A DNA stretch of 64,000 nucleotides, taken from positions 53,527 through 117,526 of the forward strand of contig NZ_KL591003.1 in the NCBI RefSeq assembly GCF_000716335.1, in the 5' to 3' direction. The notes under the pieces are model-generated. The model searched no databases. It saw only the letters and a list, made by a program, of their open reading frames with translations, and had not been told where the DNA came from. The position numbers and the translations under genes are program-made. This DNA is from Streptomyces sp. NRRL S-118. Lineage in GTDB: Bacteria > Actinomycetota > Actinomycetes > Streptomycetales > Streptomycetaceae. Positions 1 to 8,957 of this stretch are shown in pieces (the first letter of the stretch is position 1; each line of letters begins with the position of its first letter).

Positions 1-48
1 GTCTCCGCAGCGCCGACCTGCTCGGGCGGTTCACACGTCGAACAGCAG

Positions 49-375
49 CTACGAGGCAGCGCCGCGGGTGCGCAGTTCTGCGTTGATGCGCTGGGCTTCT
101 TCGAGCTGGTCCTCGAGGATGACGATGCGACAGGCGGCTTCGATGGGGGTGCCCTGGTCGACCAGTTCGCGGGCCCGGGCAGCGATGCGCAGCTGGTAGC
201 GGGAGAAGCGGCGGTGGCCGCCTTCCGAGCGCAGAGGGGTGATCAGTCGGTGTTCGCCCAGGGCGCGGAGGAAGGCGGGGGTGGTGCCGAGCATGTCGGC
301 GGCTCGGCCCATCGTGTAAGCGGGGTAGTCGTCGTCGTCGAGGCTGTCGACGGGGCGGGTACTGCGAGGGGGCAT
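49..375 (-). CDS. MerR-family-like HTH regulator
   Basis: Encodes a 108-residue DNA-binding protein. Residues about 18-90 match a MerR-type winged helix-turn-helix: [32 protein letters not shown] followed by a [12 protein letters not shown] wing, then a short helix-rich tail. There is no effector domain, so it resembles the small single-domain MerR regulators (BldC/HspR size class) of actinomycetes. The ATG at 375 is preceded on its strand by a GGAAGAGG ribosome site at ideal spacing, which fixes the start. It sits alone at the window edge, and a long non-coding region lies upstream of its start. What it regulates cannot be seen. Confidence 0.85.
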   Translation of the reverse strand: MPPRSTRPVDSLDDDDYPAYTMGRAADMLGTTPAFLRALGEHRLITPLRSEGGHRRFSRYQLRIAARARELVDQGTPIEAACRIVILEDQLEEAQRINAELRTRGAAS

Positions 376-1593
376 AAACCTCTTCCTTCAAGGGACGCGC
401 CGAGGGGCTCGGGTGCCGTACGGCCCCCGAGCCCCGAGCTTTCAACACCATCTACGGCCGGCTTTGGGCCAGCCTCTCATTTTCCGCTGCGGTCCGCCTG
501 AAAGGACGGAGGAGCGGGGATCGCGGTTGCGTGACCGGGGACCACCTTCCAATCCGGGGCCTGCGGTACCCGAGCGGGTGTTCTTCTCGCCCGGGCGATC
601 CTGATGGCGTCTGCTCCTTACTGTTTCGATCAACCACTTGCACTGCTGGGTGTTGCGGTACTTCTGTGCGACCCCCAGGGCCGCTCGGCCCGGCTGCCAG
701 TGGAGAGGCCCACTACTTTTCGGCCCCGCCACTCCGCCGCCGTTCCGCACCTGCTTGCACGGCTTCGTCTCTGCCGCGCCATCCTCGACTTCTTGGCTAC
801 GGAGAAAACACTAACTCCGACGGGGCGGCATGTCTACCTTGGCCACAGCAGATTTTCCTCAGCTCGCGAGATGGTATTTCTATGGCGCTTACATCCAGCC
901 CGGCCGCAGGGCGCTCGGCTGACGCCGCGACCGGGTCCGGGAGACGGAGGAAGCGCTGCCTTGCCTCTACGACGTCCGCACACCCCCGCTGACGGGCCAG
1001 GCCTGGAAGGGCGACGGGGCTCAAGGGGAACGAGGCTGAAGGGGGACGGGCGGGTGGCAGCGGGCCTGGGCGCAACCTGCGGCAGCGGGGCGGACGTCCC
1101 GGGCCTGTACACCCGGGTGCGGCCCCGGGCCGGAACGCGAGCAGACGATCCGACGGCGCCCGGACACCCCCAGCGCAGGACCATGGGGCCGATCCGCGGT
1201 GACAGGGGGGAGGCTCCGGCACGGGAGGGCGGCGGCCGCCGCGTCCCGCCTGTGTCACGGGCGCAGGGACGTTGTCGCACCGTGTCTGTGCGTACGCGCC
1301 AGGATTCGCCGGAAGCCGGACTTCGGCGGTGCTGGGGCGCGCCTCGCCGCCTCGGTCGCGGTCCCGGCCACCGTACGCGTCGGGGCGGGCAGGGCGCGGC
1401 GCCGCGGCACGGTCGGCCGTAGTGCTGGTCCGCCCGTGCGAGGGCCGGCCATCATCCGGACGGCCGGCGCAGGAGCCCTGCTTCCGTGCCCCGCCGGAAA
1501 AACTTCACGGAGGGCGGCAACCACCCGCCCACTTGTGCGTCGTGCGGGATGAAGGGGCGTGATCCCGCGCCCCCGTACCCATGGAGAACCACC
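376..1593. other. Long intergenic region, no convincing gene
   Basis: About 1.2 kb separates the MerR-like gene from the sortase substrate gene. Open frames here lack coding character and recognisable motifs. Part of it (about 600-870) is less GC-rich than the surroundings, which fits regulatory or decayed sequence. The promoters of both flanking genes must lie inside it. I see no RNA gene or repeat. Confidence 0.5.
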
Positions 1594-1992
1594 GTGCCCA
1601 ACCTGAAGCGCGCAGTCGCCACCGCCGCCGCCACCGCCGCACTGGCTGCCGTCGCCGTGCCTGCCTGGGCGGCCTCCGGACCGAGCGCGACGCCCTCGGC
1701 CGCGCCGATGCCCGCGATCAGCAGCGTGCCGTCCGCCGCGCCGACGCCCGCGACCAGCGTGCCGCCGACCGCCGCCCCGTCGGCCGCCCCGACCGCCACC
1801 CCGTCGACCGCCCCGGCCCCGGCTCCGGCCACCAGCAGCGCCCCCGGCGCCCCGCGGCCTTCCGCCGAGCCGGAGCTCGCGCATACTGGTGCCTCCAGCA
1901 CCACCGGCATCGCCATGGGGGCCGGTGCCGCCGCGCTCATCGCACTCGGGGCGGGAACCCTGTTCGTCGTGCGGCGGCGCGCCCACCGCTGA
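1594..1992 (+). CDS. LAXTG-anchored surface protein (sortase E substrate)
   Basis: Secreted 132-residue protein. The GTG at 1594 follows a GGAG site at 1583-1586 and starts an export signal: KR, a hydrophobic Ala/Val stretch, then an AWA|A cleavage-like site. The middle is a low-complexity Ala/Pro/Ser/Thr region of about 60 residues, a typical wall-spanning stalk. The end is LAHTG, a hydrophobic segment (GIAMGAGAAALIALGAGTLFVV) and a basic RRRAHR tail. That is the class E sortase sorting signal known from Streptomyces chaplins and other surface proteins. There is no globular domain, so its role beyond wall display is unknown. An ECF sigma factor follows 22 bp downstream. Confidence 0.85.
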   Translation: MPNLKRAVATAAATAALAAVAVPAWAASGPSATPSAAPMPAISSVPSAAPTPATSVPPTAAPSAAPTATPSTAPAPAPATSSAPGAPRPSAEPELAHTGASSTTGIAMGAGAAALIALGAGTLFVVRRRAHR

Positions 1993-2014
1993 CGTGCTCG
2001 ACCCGAGGAACCCC

Positions 2015-2692
2015 GTGCTGCACCACGCGCTGCCGTTCCGCCCCGCCGCGCCCGGACCGTCCCGGGTGCGGCCGGTCGGCGGGCGGGGCCTGCGTGCCGC
2101 AATCCGCGTACTGCTGCGCCGTGACGGGTCGGCCCCGCCGGTCGACCAGCCGCGGCCGACGGGCCCGTACCTCCCCGCGGAGCCGTACGCCGCCGCAGTC
2201 TGCCCGCCGCCCACCGTCACGGAGCTCTACCACGCCCATCGTCTGGGCATGGTGCGTCTGGCCGTGCTGCTCGTCGACGACCTCGCCACCGCCGAGGACG
2301 TCGTCCAGGACGCCTTCACCGCCCTCTACCGGCGCCACGGCGAGCACATCACCGAGGTCGACAACGCCCTGGGATACCTGCGCACGGCTGTCGTCAACAC
2401 CTCGCGTTCGGTGTTGCGGCGCCGCCGGACCGCCCGTTCCTGGACGCCGCCCGCCCCCGCGGAGGTTCCGTCCGCCGAGGAGCACGTCGTGCTGGACGAG
2501 GCGCATCGCGAGGTGCTCGCCGCGCTCGGCCTGCTCACCCCGCGTCGCCGCCAGGTCCTGGTCCTGCGGTACTGGGCCGATCTGAGCGAGGCGGAGATCG
2601 CCCGGACCCTGGGGATCAGCCGGGGTGCGGTCAAGTCGAACGCCAGCCGCGCCCTGGACGCGCTGGAGCGGATCCTGGAGGGACGGATATGA
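2015..2692 (+). CDS. ECF RNA polymerase sigma factor (SigE-like)
   Basis: Sigma-70 family factor of 225 residues. Region 2 is recognisable as ELYHAHRLGMVRLAVLLVDDLATAEDVVQDAF, and region 4 as LTPRRRQVLVLRYWADLSEAEIARTLGISRGAVKSNASRALDALE. It has an N-terminal extension of about 65 residues rich in Pro and Arg. GTG 2015 is chosen because GAGGAA lies at 2005-2010; GTG 1994 is a possible alternative in frame. The next gene begins inside its stop codon (ATGA), so the two are translationally coupled, which is typical of an ECF sigma factor and its regulator or partner. The target regulon is unknown. Confidence 0.9.
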   Translation: MLHHALPFRPAAPGPSRVRPVGGRGLRAAIRVLLRRDGSAPPVDQPRPTGPYLPAEPYAAAVCPPPTVTELYHAHRLGMVRLAVLLVDDLATAEDVVQDAFTALYRRHGEHITEVDNALGYLRTAVVNTSRSVLRRRRTARSWTPPAPAEVPSAEEHVVLDEAHREVLAALGLLTPRRRQVLVLRYWADLSEAEIARTLGISRGAVKSNASRALDALERILEGRI

Positions 2693-3159
2693 CGGCCGAC
2701 GGCGAATCCGAGCGTCTCGTCGAGCGCCGGCTCCGGCAGGCGCTCGAGGCCCGTGCGGAGTCGGTGACCCTCCATGATCTGCGTCCGGCCGCGCCGCCGC
2801 GACGCCCGGCCCGTCGGCCGTCATGGCGGGAGCGGCGCCCGGCGTACCGGCTACGCCTCGCCGGCCTGACGGGGCTCGCGGCCGCGGCCGCGGTCGGCGT
2901 CGCCTACCTGACGGCCCAGGAACCGGCCGCCCCCCGTCCCGTTCCGCCGGCCAACCCTCCCGCGATCACCTCGCCGACCCCAACCCCGACCCCGACCCCG
3001 GCCCCGAACACGGACACGGACCGGAGCGTGACCCCGAACCCGGCCCCGAGCCCCAGCGCCGTGCCGACGGCCCAGCCGAGTGTCAGCGTGCCCGCGAACG
3101 GGCCCGCGCCGCCGCCCACCGCCCTCACTCCCGCCGCCCCTGCCCCGGGCGCCACCTAG
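2689..3159 (+). CDS. Putative membrane partner of the ECF sigma factor
   Basis: Encodes 156 residues and starts 4 bp inside the sigma gene (ATGA at 2689-2692). The N-terminal 60 residues are charged and contain ERLVERRLRQALEARAESVTLHDLRP. One transmembrane helix follows at about residues 58-75 (LAGLTGLAAAAAVGVAYLTA). The remaining 75 residues are a Pro/Thr/Ala-rich extracytoplasmic tail with TPTPTPTP repeats. Position and topology fit an anti-sigma factor or membrane anchor, but I do not see the zinc-binding HxxxCxxC motif of ZAS anti-sigmas. The anti-sigma role is inference. Confidence 0.75.
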   Translation: MTADGESERLVERRLRQALEARAESVTLHDLRPAAPPRRPARRPSWRERRPAYRLRLAGLTGLAAAAAVGVAYLTAQEPAAPRPVPPANPPAITSPTPTPTPTPAPNTDTDRSVTPNPAPSPSAVPTAQPSVSVPANGPAPPPTALTPAAPAPGAT

Positions 3160-3351
3160 CTTCCGGCGCCCCGGCTCCGGCATGGTCGGTGGCAGGGCGC
3201 CGGAACGAGGCACGAGGCGCGGCGCCGGGGCCGCGGCACGACGGCAGATGGCGGCCCGGCGGAAGGCCGGGTGCACCGGCCGGGGTGCGAGCGGACTCGT
3301 CAACGGCATGCCTGAGGCGGGGTCCTGAGCCGACGGCTGCGCCATTGTCCG

Positions 3352-3445
3352 GCACCGCGTTGAGCGTCACCGACGGCCGGATCACCGGTGTCCCGGTGGT
3401 CAGCGTCCCGGCCCGGCTCGCGGTGATGGACCTGCCTGATCGGCG
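3352..3445 (+). pseudogene. Possible C-terminal remnant of a SigJ-like ECF sigma factor
   Basis: One forward frame reads SVTDGRITGVPVVSVPARLAVMDL. This resembles the end of the SnoaL-like tail of SigJ-type ECF sigma factors (DGRI...I...PARLA.LDL). Nothing upstream continues the homology and no start or sigma regions 2 or 4 are present. It is read as a gene relic inside the 3160-3527 intergenic stretch, which otherwise holds nothing I recognise. The match is short and judged by eye only. Confidence 0.3.
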
Positions 3446-3527
3446 AGTGACGTGGCGGCCGGACGCCGGGGATGCCGAGGATGCACCCGCGCGGACGCCG
3501 GTACCTTCCGCGTCGGCGGACGGCCGG

Positions 3528-4130
3528 TCACCTGCCCAGCGGTGAAGCCCCCCGGCCCGGTCCTTCGTTGGGGGCCGCGTCCCCCGCCGTCTTTCGAGGA
3601 CGGGTTGTCCTCAACGCGAAGGCGCACCACAGTGCCGCCCAAGCGAGCGCAGCCGTGATCAACGCGGCCAGCACAAGGGCCTCGGGGCGCCAGCCCAGGG
3701 AGAGCCGTGTGCCCAGCGCGGTGAGCAGCATCGCGGTGCGTCCGGCGGCATAGAGAGGCACCTTTGCCGCGGTCGCTCTGAGCATCGCGGCCACCGTCAC
3801 TCCCGTGACGCCCCAGACGGTCAGGTACGGCCAGACGGGGCCAGGGAGGGCGGGGGGAAGCCCGTATTGGTCGGGGCCGATGCGGAAGAGAGCGGTGGCC
3901 CACCCCAGGGCGACCGCGAAGGCTGTGACACCGACGACCCACAAGGCATGGCGCCCGAACGAGCTGCGGCGCACCATCTCCTCGGCATCCTGGTCGGGTT
4001 CACCGTAATGGAAGGACTCGATCACACCCTCATGGACGGGCTCCGGGGCCCGGGCGTTGCTCCCGGGCGTGCGGTTCCGGGGTGGACGTCGGTGAACGGC
4101 GGCCGACTGTACAGGGTTCCGCCCGGGCAC
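3528..4130 (-). CDS. Hypothetical membrane protein
   Basis: Encodes about 200 residues with roughly three to four predicted membrane segments: HALWVVGVTAFAVALGWATALF, PYLTVWGVTGVTVAAML, the segment around TAMLLTALG, and LVLAALITAALAWAALWCAF. A polar N-terminus and a charged tail flank them. The GTG at 4130 directly abuts the stop of the upstream gene (TGAGTG), suggesting translational coupling with the formylglycine-generating-enzyme-like gene. A later start around 4025 is possible because the first 35 residues are low-complexity. I do not recognise the family. Confidence 0.6.
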   Translation of the reverse strand: MPGRNPVQSAAVHRRPPRNRTPGSNARAPEPVHEGVIESFHYGEPDQDAEEMVRRSSFGRHALWVVGVTAFAVALGWATALFRIGPDQYGLPPALPGPVWPYLTVWGVTGVTVAAMLRATAAKVPLYAAGRTAMLLTALGTRLSLGWRPEALVLAALITAALAWAALWCAFALRTTRPRKTAGDAAPNEGPGRGASPLGR

Positions 4131-4928
4131 TCAGAGCGGGAGCACAGGACGGGTCGAGAAGTCCTCGCAGAGGTCCTCCCCTTCGGGGCCGTGGACGAAC
4201 TCGGCCATCACGGGATTGCGGTTGGCCGTGGCCAGTGGCAACCACGCCAGCAAGGCGCCGTAACCGCCGCACACCGACTCCCCGCCGTCTCCGCCGTGGA
4301 CGGCAGTCGTGTCGCTCGACAGTTCCGAGCGGTAGGTGTCGTAGGCGATGCGCAGGCCGAAGGCGTTCGGCCGGTTCTGCGGGCCGGTGTCGTCCCCGTA
4401 CGGGATGCGGTCGAGCGGGCATGTGTCGCCCCAGCGGAAGAGGGTGCCGGCGCCGGCTCCGCAGGCGTGCTCCCATTCGTCGGCGCTGGGCATCCGCAGG
4501 CCACGGGCCGCGAGCGCCGCCGGCATGTCCGCGGGCCGTTCGGAGAGGTTCTCGTCCTCCACGGCCATGAGTACGGTCGCCAGGACGACGCTCCGGCGGG
4601 GACTGAGCACCTGCGCGAGGTGGGCTCGCAGATCGGAGCAGTAGCCGTACCCCTGCTCCACGCTCTGCGCGTAGTCGGCGGCCTGCTCGGCCGTGGGCTG
4701 CCAGGCGTCGAGGTCGAAGCCGACGGACACCGGCCCTCCCGGTATCAGCGCGAACTCGCACCCGTCCCTCTCGATCCGGGCGCGGTGCAGCGGGGCGCCC
4801 AGGTGCTCGATGGTGTCGACGCCCGTCACACGCCCCCCGACCAGATCAGCGGCCTGCTGGGTGACGCGGCGTGCGGTCGGGGCATCGAAGGACCGCCACT
4901 GGTCGAGAGTGAGATCAGCAAGAGACAT
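4131..4928 (-). CDS. Formylglycine-generating-enzyme-fold (SUMF1-like) protein
   Basis: Encodes 265 residues. The second half carries signatures of the FGE-sulfatase fold: a MPSADEWEHACGAGAGTLFRWGD block, then NAFGLRIAYDTYRSEL and a late Asn/Arg-rich segment (LATANRNPV). This fold occurs in formylglycine-generating enzymes, EgtB-type sulfoxide synthases and many proteins of unknown role. The Cys pair of true FGEs is not evident, so a sulfatase-activating role is not supported. The ATG at 4928 (MSLADLTLDQW) is where family-like sequence begins, although no strong ribosome site precedes it. The downstream membrane gene begins immediately after its stop. Confidence 0.65.
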   Translation of the reverse strand: MSLADLTLDQWRSFDAPTARRVTQQAADLVGGRVTGVDTIEHLGAPLHRARIERDGCEFALIPGGPVSVGFDLDAWQPTAEQAADYAQSVEQGYGYCSDLRAHLAQVLSPRRSVVLATVLMAVEDENLSERPADMPAALAARGLRMPSADEWEHACGAGAGTLFRWGDTCPLDRIPYGDDTGPQNRPNAFGLRIAYDTYRSELSSDTTAVHGGDGGESVCGGYGALLAWLPLATANRNPVMAEFVHGPEGEDLCEDFSTRPVLPL

Positions 4929-5506
4929 GGGCGGCAGTGTCGCACGCGGGTCCGACACTCCCGGCCCTTCCTTTCCTGCCGTCATCGCAGCCGGCCATCG
5001 GACGCCGTGCGGCCGCCGCCCCGGCCGGCGGCCGGCCAGCGGCCGCGCGGCCCCGTTCGGCCGAGCACGGCCCCGCACGGCCGGCCCCGCCCGGGCGACA
5101 GTCGTCATCCGGCCGACAGGACGGCGACGGCCCGCCCCTGCCGGACAGGCCGCACGTCGGTGGGCGGGGTCGGGCGGGGTACGGCGTCGAGTGGAGGTGT
5201 CCCAGGGGCGGCGGTGCCGGACGGCTCGGTGCGGCTGTCGGCAGGTTCGGCGGCCGCGGCGCGGATGTGGGAGGCGCCGCTGTCGGGGGCCGTGCCCCTC
5301 CCGTCGCCTCCCTGGCCCCGGGGCGGGCGGGCCGCGGCGGAGAGCCGCCGGTGGCGGGAGGGGTGCCGTGTCCGACGGTGCGGTGCCGGGGCGCGTCCGG
5401 TCGGCTGTGCCGTCGCTCACACCACCGAAGGGCGCATTTCCACGCTGCAACTCGTGGGTAATGTAGCCGTGTTGTGAACCACAACTTCTCACCCACGGAG
5501 GACGTC
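4929..5506. other. Intergenic region before the thiolase gene
   Basis: About 580 bp between divergently oriented genes. Most of it is extremely GC-rich and simple in composition (GGCCGG/GCCGCG runs around 5000-5110) with no coding signal. The last 75 bases hold a candidate promoter and a perfect dyad, listed separately. Confidence 0.5.
5437..5485 (+). promoter_or_regulatory. Candidate promoter and dyad operator of the thiolase gene
   Basis: A TTTCCA (5437-5442) and TAATGT (5459-5464) pair with a 16-bp spacer is a plausible weak sigma-70-type promoter. Just downstream lies a perfect inverted repeat, GTTGTG-AAC-CACAAC (5471-5485), between the likely transcription start and the ribosome site at 5497-5500. 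The placement suits a repressor operator. The binding protein is unknown. Confidence 0.35.
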
Positions 5507-6697
5507 GTGTCCGGATCCGTCATCCTGGCCGGGGCCCGTACCCCCACCGGCCGCCTGCTCGGCGCTCTGAAGGACTTCTCCGGGGCTCAGCTCGGGGGCA
5601 TCGCGATCAAGGCGGCCCTGGAGAAGGCCGGGGTGGCCCCCGAGCAGGTGGAGTACACGATCATGGGGCAGGTGCTCACCGCGGGCGCCGGGCAGATCCC
5701 GGCCCGTCAGGCCGCGGTGGCCGCGGGCATCCCGATGAGCGTTCCGGCGCTGACCGTCAACAAGGTGTGCCTCTCCGGGATCGACGCGATCGCGCTGGCC
5801 GACCAGCTGATCAGGGCCGGTGAGTTCGACCTGGTCGTGGCGGGTGGTCAGGAGTCCATGTCGCAGGCACCGCACGTGCTTCCCAAGTCGCGTGCGGGCT
5901 TCAAGGCCGGCGACGTACCGCTGATCGACCACATGGTCCACGACGGTTTGTTCTGCCCCTTCGACCAGCTGGGCATGGGCGTCTCGACCGAGAAGTACAA
6001 CAGCCGCTACCCCGGGCTGACCCGGGAGAAGCAGGACGCCTTCGCCGCGGCCTCGCACCAGCGGGCCGCCGCCGCGGCGGCCGCCGGGCGGTTCGCCGAG
6101 GAGATGGCGCCGGTGACGGTCCCGCAGCGCAAGGGCGAGCCGGTGGTGTGCGACACCGACGAGGGCGTGCGTCCCGACACCACGGCGGAGGTCCTGGCGA
6201 AGCTGCGCCCCGTGTACAGCGCCGACGGAACCATCACGGCGGGGACGGCGTCGCAGATCTCCGACGGCGCAGCCGCCGTGGTGGTGGCGAGCAAGGCCAA
6301 GGCCGAGGAGCTGGGTCTGTCCTGGATCGCCGAGATCGGCGCCCACGGCGTGGTGGCCGGGCCGGACGGAAGCCTGCACGAGCAGCCGTCGAACGCGATC
6401 AGGGCGGCGCTGGCCAATGCCAAGCTGGAGCCGTCCGACCTGGATCTGGTGGAGATCAACGAGGCGTTCTCCGCCGTCGGCATCGTCTCCACCGAGCAGC
6501 TGGGCATCAGCCCGGACATCGTCAACGTCGACGGCGGCGCCATCGCGCTCGGCCACCCGATCGGCGCCTCCGGCGCCCGGCTCGTCGTCCACCTGGCCTA
6601 TGAGCTGCGCCGCCGCGGTGGCGGTCTCGGCGCGGCGGCGCTGTGCGGCGGCGGCGGGCAGGGCGACGCCCTGCTGATCAGCGTGCCGTCCGCCTGA
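5507..6697 (+). CDS. Acetyl-CoA C-acetyltransferase (thiolase)
   Basis: Thiolase of 396 residues, the usual length for PhaA/AtoB-type biosynthetic thiolases that condense two acetyl-CoA to acetoacetyl-CoA (or cleave 3-ketoacyl-CoA). Catalytic signatures are intact: the nucleophilic Cys in NKVCLSG, the NEAF motif, the His in [12 protein letters not shown] and the C-terminal Cys in CGGGGQGDA. The GTG at 5507 is supported by GGAG at 5497-5500; an upstream GTG at 5474 falls inside a dyad and is less likely. It faces the MFS gene across a strong hairpin, so it is probably monocistronic. A role in supplying either biosynthetic locus is possible but unproven. Confidence 0.92.
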   Translation: MSGSVILAGARTPTGRLLGALKDFSGAQLGGIAIKAALEKAGVAPEQVEYTIMGQVLTAGAGQIPARQAAVAAGIPMSVPALTVNKVCLSGIDAIALADQLIRAGEFDLVVAGGQESMSQAPHVLPKSRAGFKAGDVPLIDHMVHDGLFCPFDQLGMGVSTEKYNSRYPGLTREKQDAFAAASHQRAAAAAAAGRFAEEMAPVTVPQRKGEPVVCDTDEGVRPDTTAEVLAKLRPVYSADGTITAGTASQISDGAAAVVVASKAKAEELGLSWIAEIGAHGVVAGPDGSLHEQPSNAIRAALANAKLEPSDLDLVEINEAFSAVGIVSTEQLGISPDIVNVDGGAIALGHPIGASGARLVVHLAYELRRRGGGLGAAALCGGGGQGDALLISVPSA

Positions 6698-6748
6698 CCG
6701 CCCGACAACGGAGCAGCGCGGCCGGGAGCCGGAAGAACGACACGCCCC

Positions 6749-6781
6749 CCTGGGCGCGGGCACCTGGTGCCCGCGCCCAGG
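6749..6781. terminator. Bidirectional stem-loop terminator
   Basis: A perfect 13-bp inverted repeat (CCTGGGCGCGGGC at 6749-6761, complement at 6769-6781) with a 7-base loop lies between the convergent thiolase and MFS genes. There is no T-tract, which is common for streptomycete terminators. Its position suggests it ends transcription from both sides. Confidence 0.75.
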
Positions 6782-6859
6782 TGCCGTCCACAGCTCGCGC
6801 CGCGCCGGCGAGGGCTTGCCCATGAGTCGCCGGGCACGCGGTCACCGGGCTCCCCGCGC

Positions 6860-8329
6860 TCACTGGGTGGGCGTGGCCCGGTCCTGCGGCGCCTGCGCTG
6901 CGGACGCGGCCGCCGGTGCGGGTCCGGGCCGCAGCATGGCGAGCATCGTGCCCACCACGACCGCGCACAGGACGTTGACGACCATCGCGGCGACATAGAC
7001 GTGGTGGAAGGAGGCGATGCCGCCGGGGGCCGCGCCCGACGCCATGATCGAGGCGAACCCGGCGACGCCGACCGCACCGCCGACCTGGCGCACGGTCAGG
7101 GTCATGCCGAGGCCGCCCGCGAACTTCTGTGGCGGCACCGTTCCGGCCGCCAGGGACGACAGGCAGGTGATGGCGAGCCCCAGGCCGCCGCCGCCGAGGA
7201 TCGCGGCCGGCAGCCAGCCGCCCAGGAAATTGGGCGTGGGTCCGAAGAGGTCCGACGCCCAGATGGCGTTGCTGGCCGTGAAGGACAGCGCGCCCAGAAC
7301 CGTCACCTTCACCTGGGTCGCCGGCCGGGTGACCCGTCCGGCGGTCAGCGAACCGGCCATCGAGGAGACGGCTCCGACGCTCAGGGCGGCGGCCGTCTGC
7401 AGGACCGACCAGTGCCAGATCTCGGCGGCGAACAACGGGGCGGCCAGCATCCAGGCGAACATCGTCATGTTGAGCATGCCGAGGCCCAGGTTGGCGGTTC
7501 GGAAGACGGGGCTGCGCCACACCGTCATCTCCAGGGCCGGCGCCGGGTGCGTGCGCGAGCGCAGCACGGTCACGGCGACGAGGGCCAGCCCCGCCAGGCC
7601 GAGTCCGAGGGTGCGGACGTCCACCCAGCCCCAGGTGTCCCCCTCGGTGAGCGCGCTCACCACCCCGGCGATGCCCAGGGCGAGCGCGATGCTGCCCACC
7701 GCGTCCGGCAACCGGCCCCCGGTGCCGCGCAACCGCTGCCTCGGCAGCACCACCACGGCGGCGATCAGCATCGCGCCGCACAGCGGGAGGTTGACGTAGA
7801 ACACCGAGCGCCAGCCGAAGGCGCGCAGCAGCAGCCCGCCCGCGGCCGGTCCGACGACGGCGGAGAACCCCGCCACCGCGGACCAGGTGCCGACCGCTCT
7901 GGCGATCCGCTCGCGCGGTGTCGTGGCGAGGATCAGGCCGAGCGCGGCGGGGATCATGCCACCGGCCGCCGCGCCCTGGACGAACCGCGCGGCGATGAGC
8001 CACCAGATGGACGGCGCCACGGCGCAGACCAGGGAGGCGGCGGTGAAGGCGGCCAGGGACCAGAGGAAGACGGTGCGCCGGCCGACGCTGTCGGCGATCC
8101 TTCCGGCGGGCGTGAGCACGGCCGCCAGCAGGATCGTGTAGCCGCTGAGGACCCACGTCATGCTGTTGAGCGACGTGCCGGGGAAGTCGTCGAGAATGTC
8201 CGGGAAAGCGATGCTGACGATCGAGAGGTCGAGGAAGGCCATGAAGCTCGCGCCGCTGCACAGCGCCAGGACGCGGGCCGGGTTGACCTCCTTCGTCGTA
8301 CGGGTGCGCTCGGCCGGCTCGTCGGGCAT
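6860..8329 (-). CDS. MFS drug efflux transporter (DHA2, EmrB/QacA type)
   Basis: Integral membrane transporter of 489 residues with the hydrophobicity pattern of 14-helix DHA2 antiporters. Family motifs are visible: LDLSIVSIAFPDI in helix 1, the motif A loop GRIADSVGRRTVF, and the motif C-like region VGPAAGGLLLRAFGWRSVFYVNLP. The ATG at 8329 is supported by GAGGGG upstream; frames extending further upstream lack support. It is divergent from the NRPS-PKS gene and shares its 630-bp upstream region, so export of or resistance to the locus A product is a reasonable inference. Substrate specificity cannot be read from sequence. Confidence 0.88.
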   Translation of the reverse strand: MPDEPAERTRTTKEVNPARVLALCSGASFMAFLDLSIVSIAFPDILDDFPGTSLNSMTWVLSGYTILLAAVLTPAGRIADSVGRRTVFLWSLAAFTAASLVCAVAPSIWWLIAARFVQGAAAGGMIPAALGLILATTPRERIARAVGTWSAVAGFSAVVGPAAGGLLLRAFGWRSVFYVNLPLCGAMLIAAVVVLPRQRLRGTGGRLPDAVGSIALALGIAGVVSALTEGDTWGWVDVRTLGLGLAGLALVAVTVLRSRTHPAPALEMTVWRSPVFRTANLGLGMLNMTMFAWMLAAPLFAAEIWHWSVLQTAAALSVGAVSSMAGSLTAGRVTRPATQVKVTVLGALSFTASNAIWASDLFGPTPNFLGGWLPAAILGGGGLGLAITCLSSLAAGTVPPQKFAGGLGMTLTVRQVGGAVGVAGFASIMASGAAPGGIASFHHVYVAAMVVNVLCAVVVGTMLAMLRPGPAPAAASAAQAPQDRATPTQ

Positions 8330-8957
8330 GCCAGTCCCCTCAGCTCGTGTGCGTCGTCGAACTCGCCTGCGGGTCAACTCGGTGCGTGGGAACGGTGGTC
8401 GATGCAATACGACCGAAGCAAGTGTGCCCGTCCCCCGTCAGCGGCGGGCCGAAGTATGCGATCAGTACCTGTGATGACCATCACTCGGGATTCGCCCGAA
8501 GATCTTTGCCGCCATGCCTTGCGGTGGCTCTCGCGGCACGCCAATGATGGGGCGGGGCGTCCGGGAGGAACCGGCGTACCGGCAGGGGCAGTTACGCCCC
8601 ATTGCACGTCAGCGCACCTCCGTAGCGCAGTACTTCTGCACGACAGCGTTCCTGCACGACAGCACTTTCCGTACTTCGGCAGTTCAGCACTTCGGCAGTT
8701 CAGCACTTGGCGTACTGGCACTTCATTCCTGACAGCGCGAACGACTCACGGCGCAGCCGCTTGAACGACTGCTCATGTGGGACGGACGCCGCTCGATCAC
8801 GGGGGAAACGGCACGGGTGCACGGGGATCAGTCCTGTGCACGCGCTTGGATCCGGCACCTGGAGGCCCTCACAGGGCTGCCTCGGGTGCTGTTGCCCTGC
8901 CCCGGGACGGGCGGCGCTCACCGGACGCGCCGCGGGTGATCACGGGGAGACTTGTCG
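8330..8957. other. Divergent regulatory region between MFS gene and NRPS-PKS gene
   Basis: About 630 bp without a credible gene and less GC-rich than its flanks. It should hold both divergent promoters. Its main feature is a cluster of 16-bp-spaced direct repeats (8636-8712), listed separately. The megasynthase ribosome site GGGGAG is at 8944-8949. Confidence 0.55.
8636..8712 (+). repeat. 16-bp-period direct repeats upstream of the megasynthase
   Basis: CTGCACGACAGC occurs at 8636 and again at 8652. ACTTCGGCAGTTCAGC occurs at 8673-8688 and 8689-8704, and a partial copy (ACTTGGCG) starts at 8705. The spacing within each pair is 16 bp, about one and a half helical turns. Such arrays upstream of a biosynthetic gene are often activator-binding sites. 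They could also be simple slippage products. Confidence 0.55.

Noticed and set aside
604..1422. Plus-strand frame of about 270 codons in the first intergenic region
   Set aside because: No ribosome site at a sensible start, Arg/Gly/Pro-rich composition and no motif; codon use does not look like a gene.
3867..5477. Long plus-strand open frame covering the formylglycine-enzyme-like gene
   Set aside because: It runs antisense to a protein with recognisable fold motifs and shows no domain of its own.
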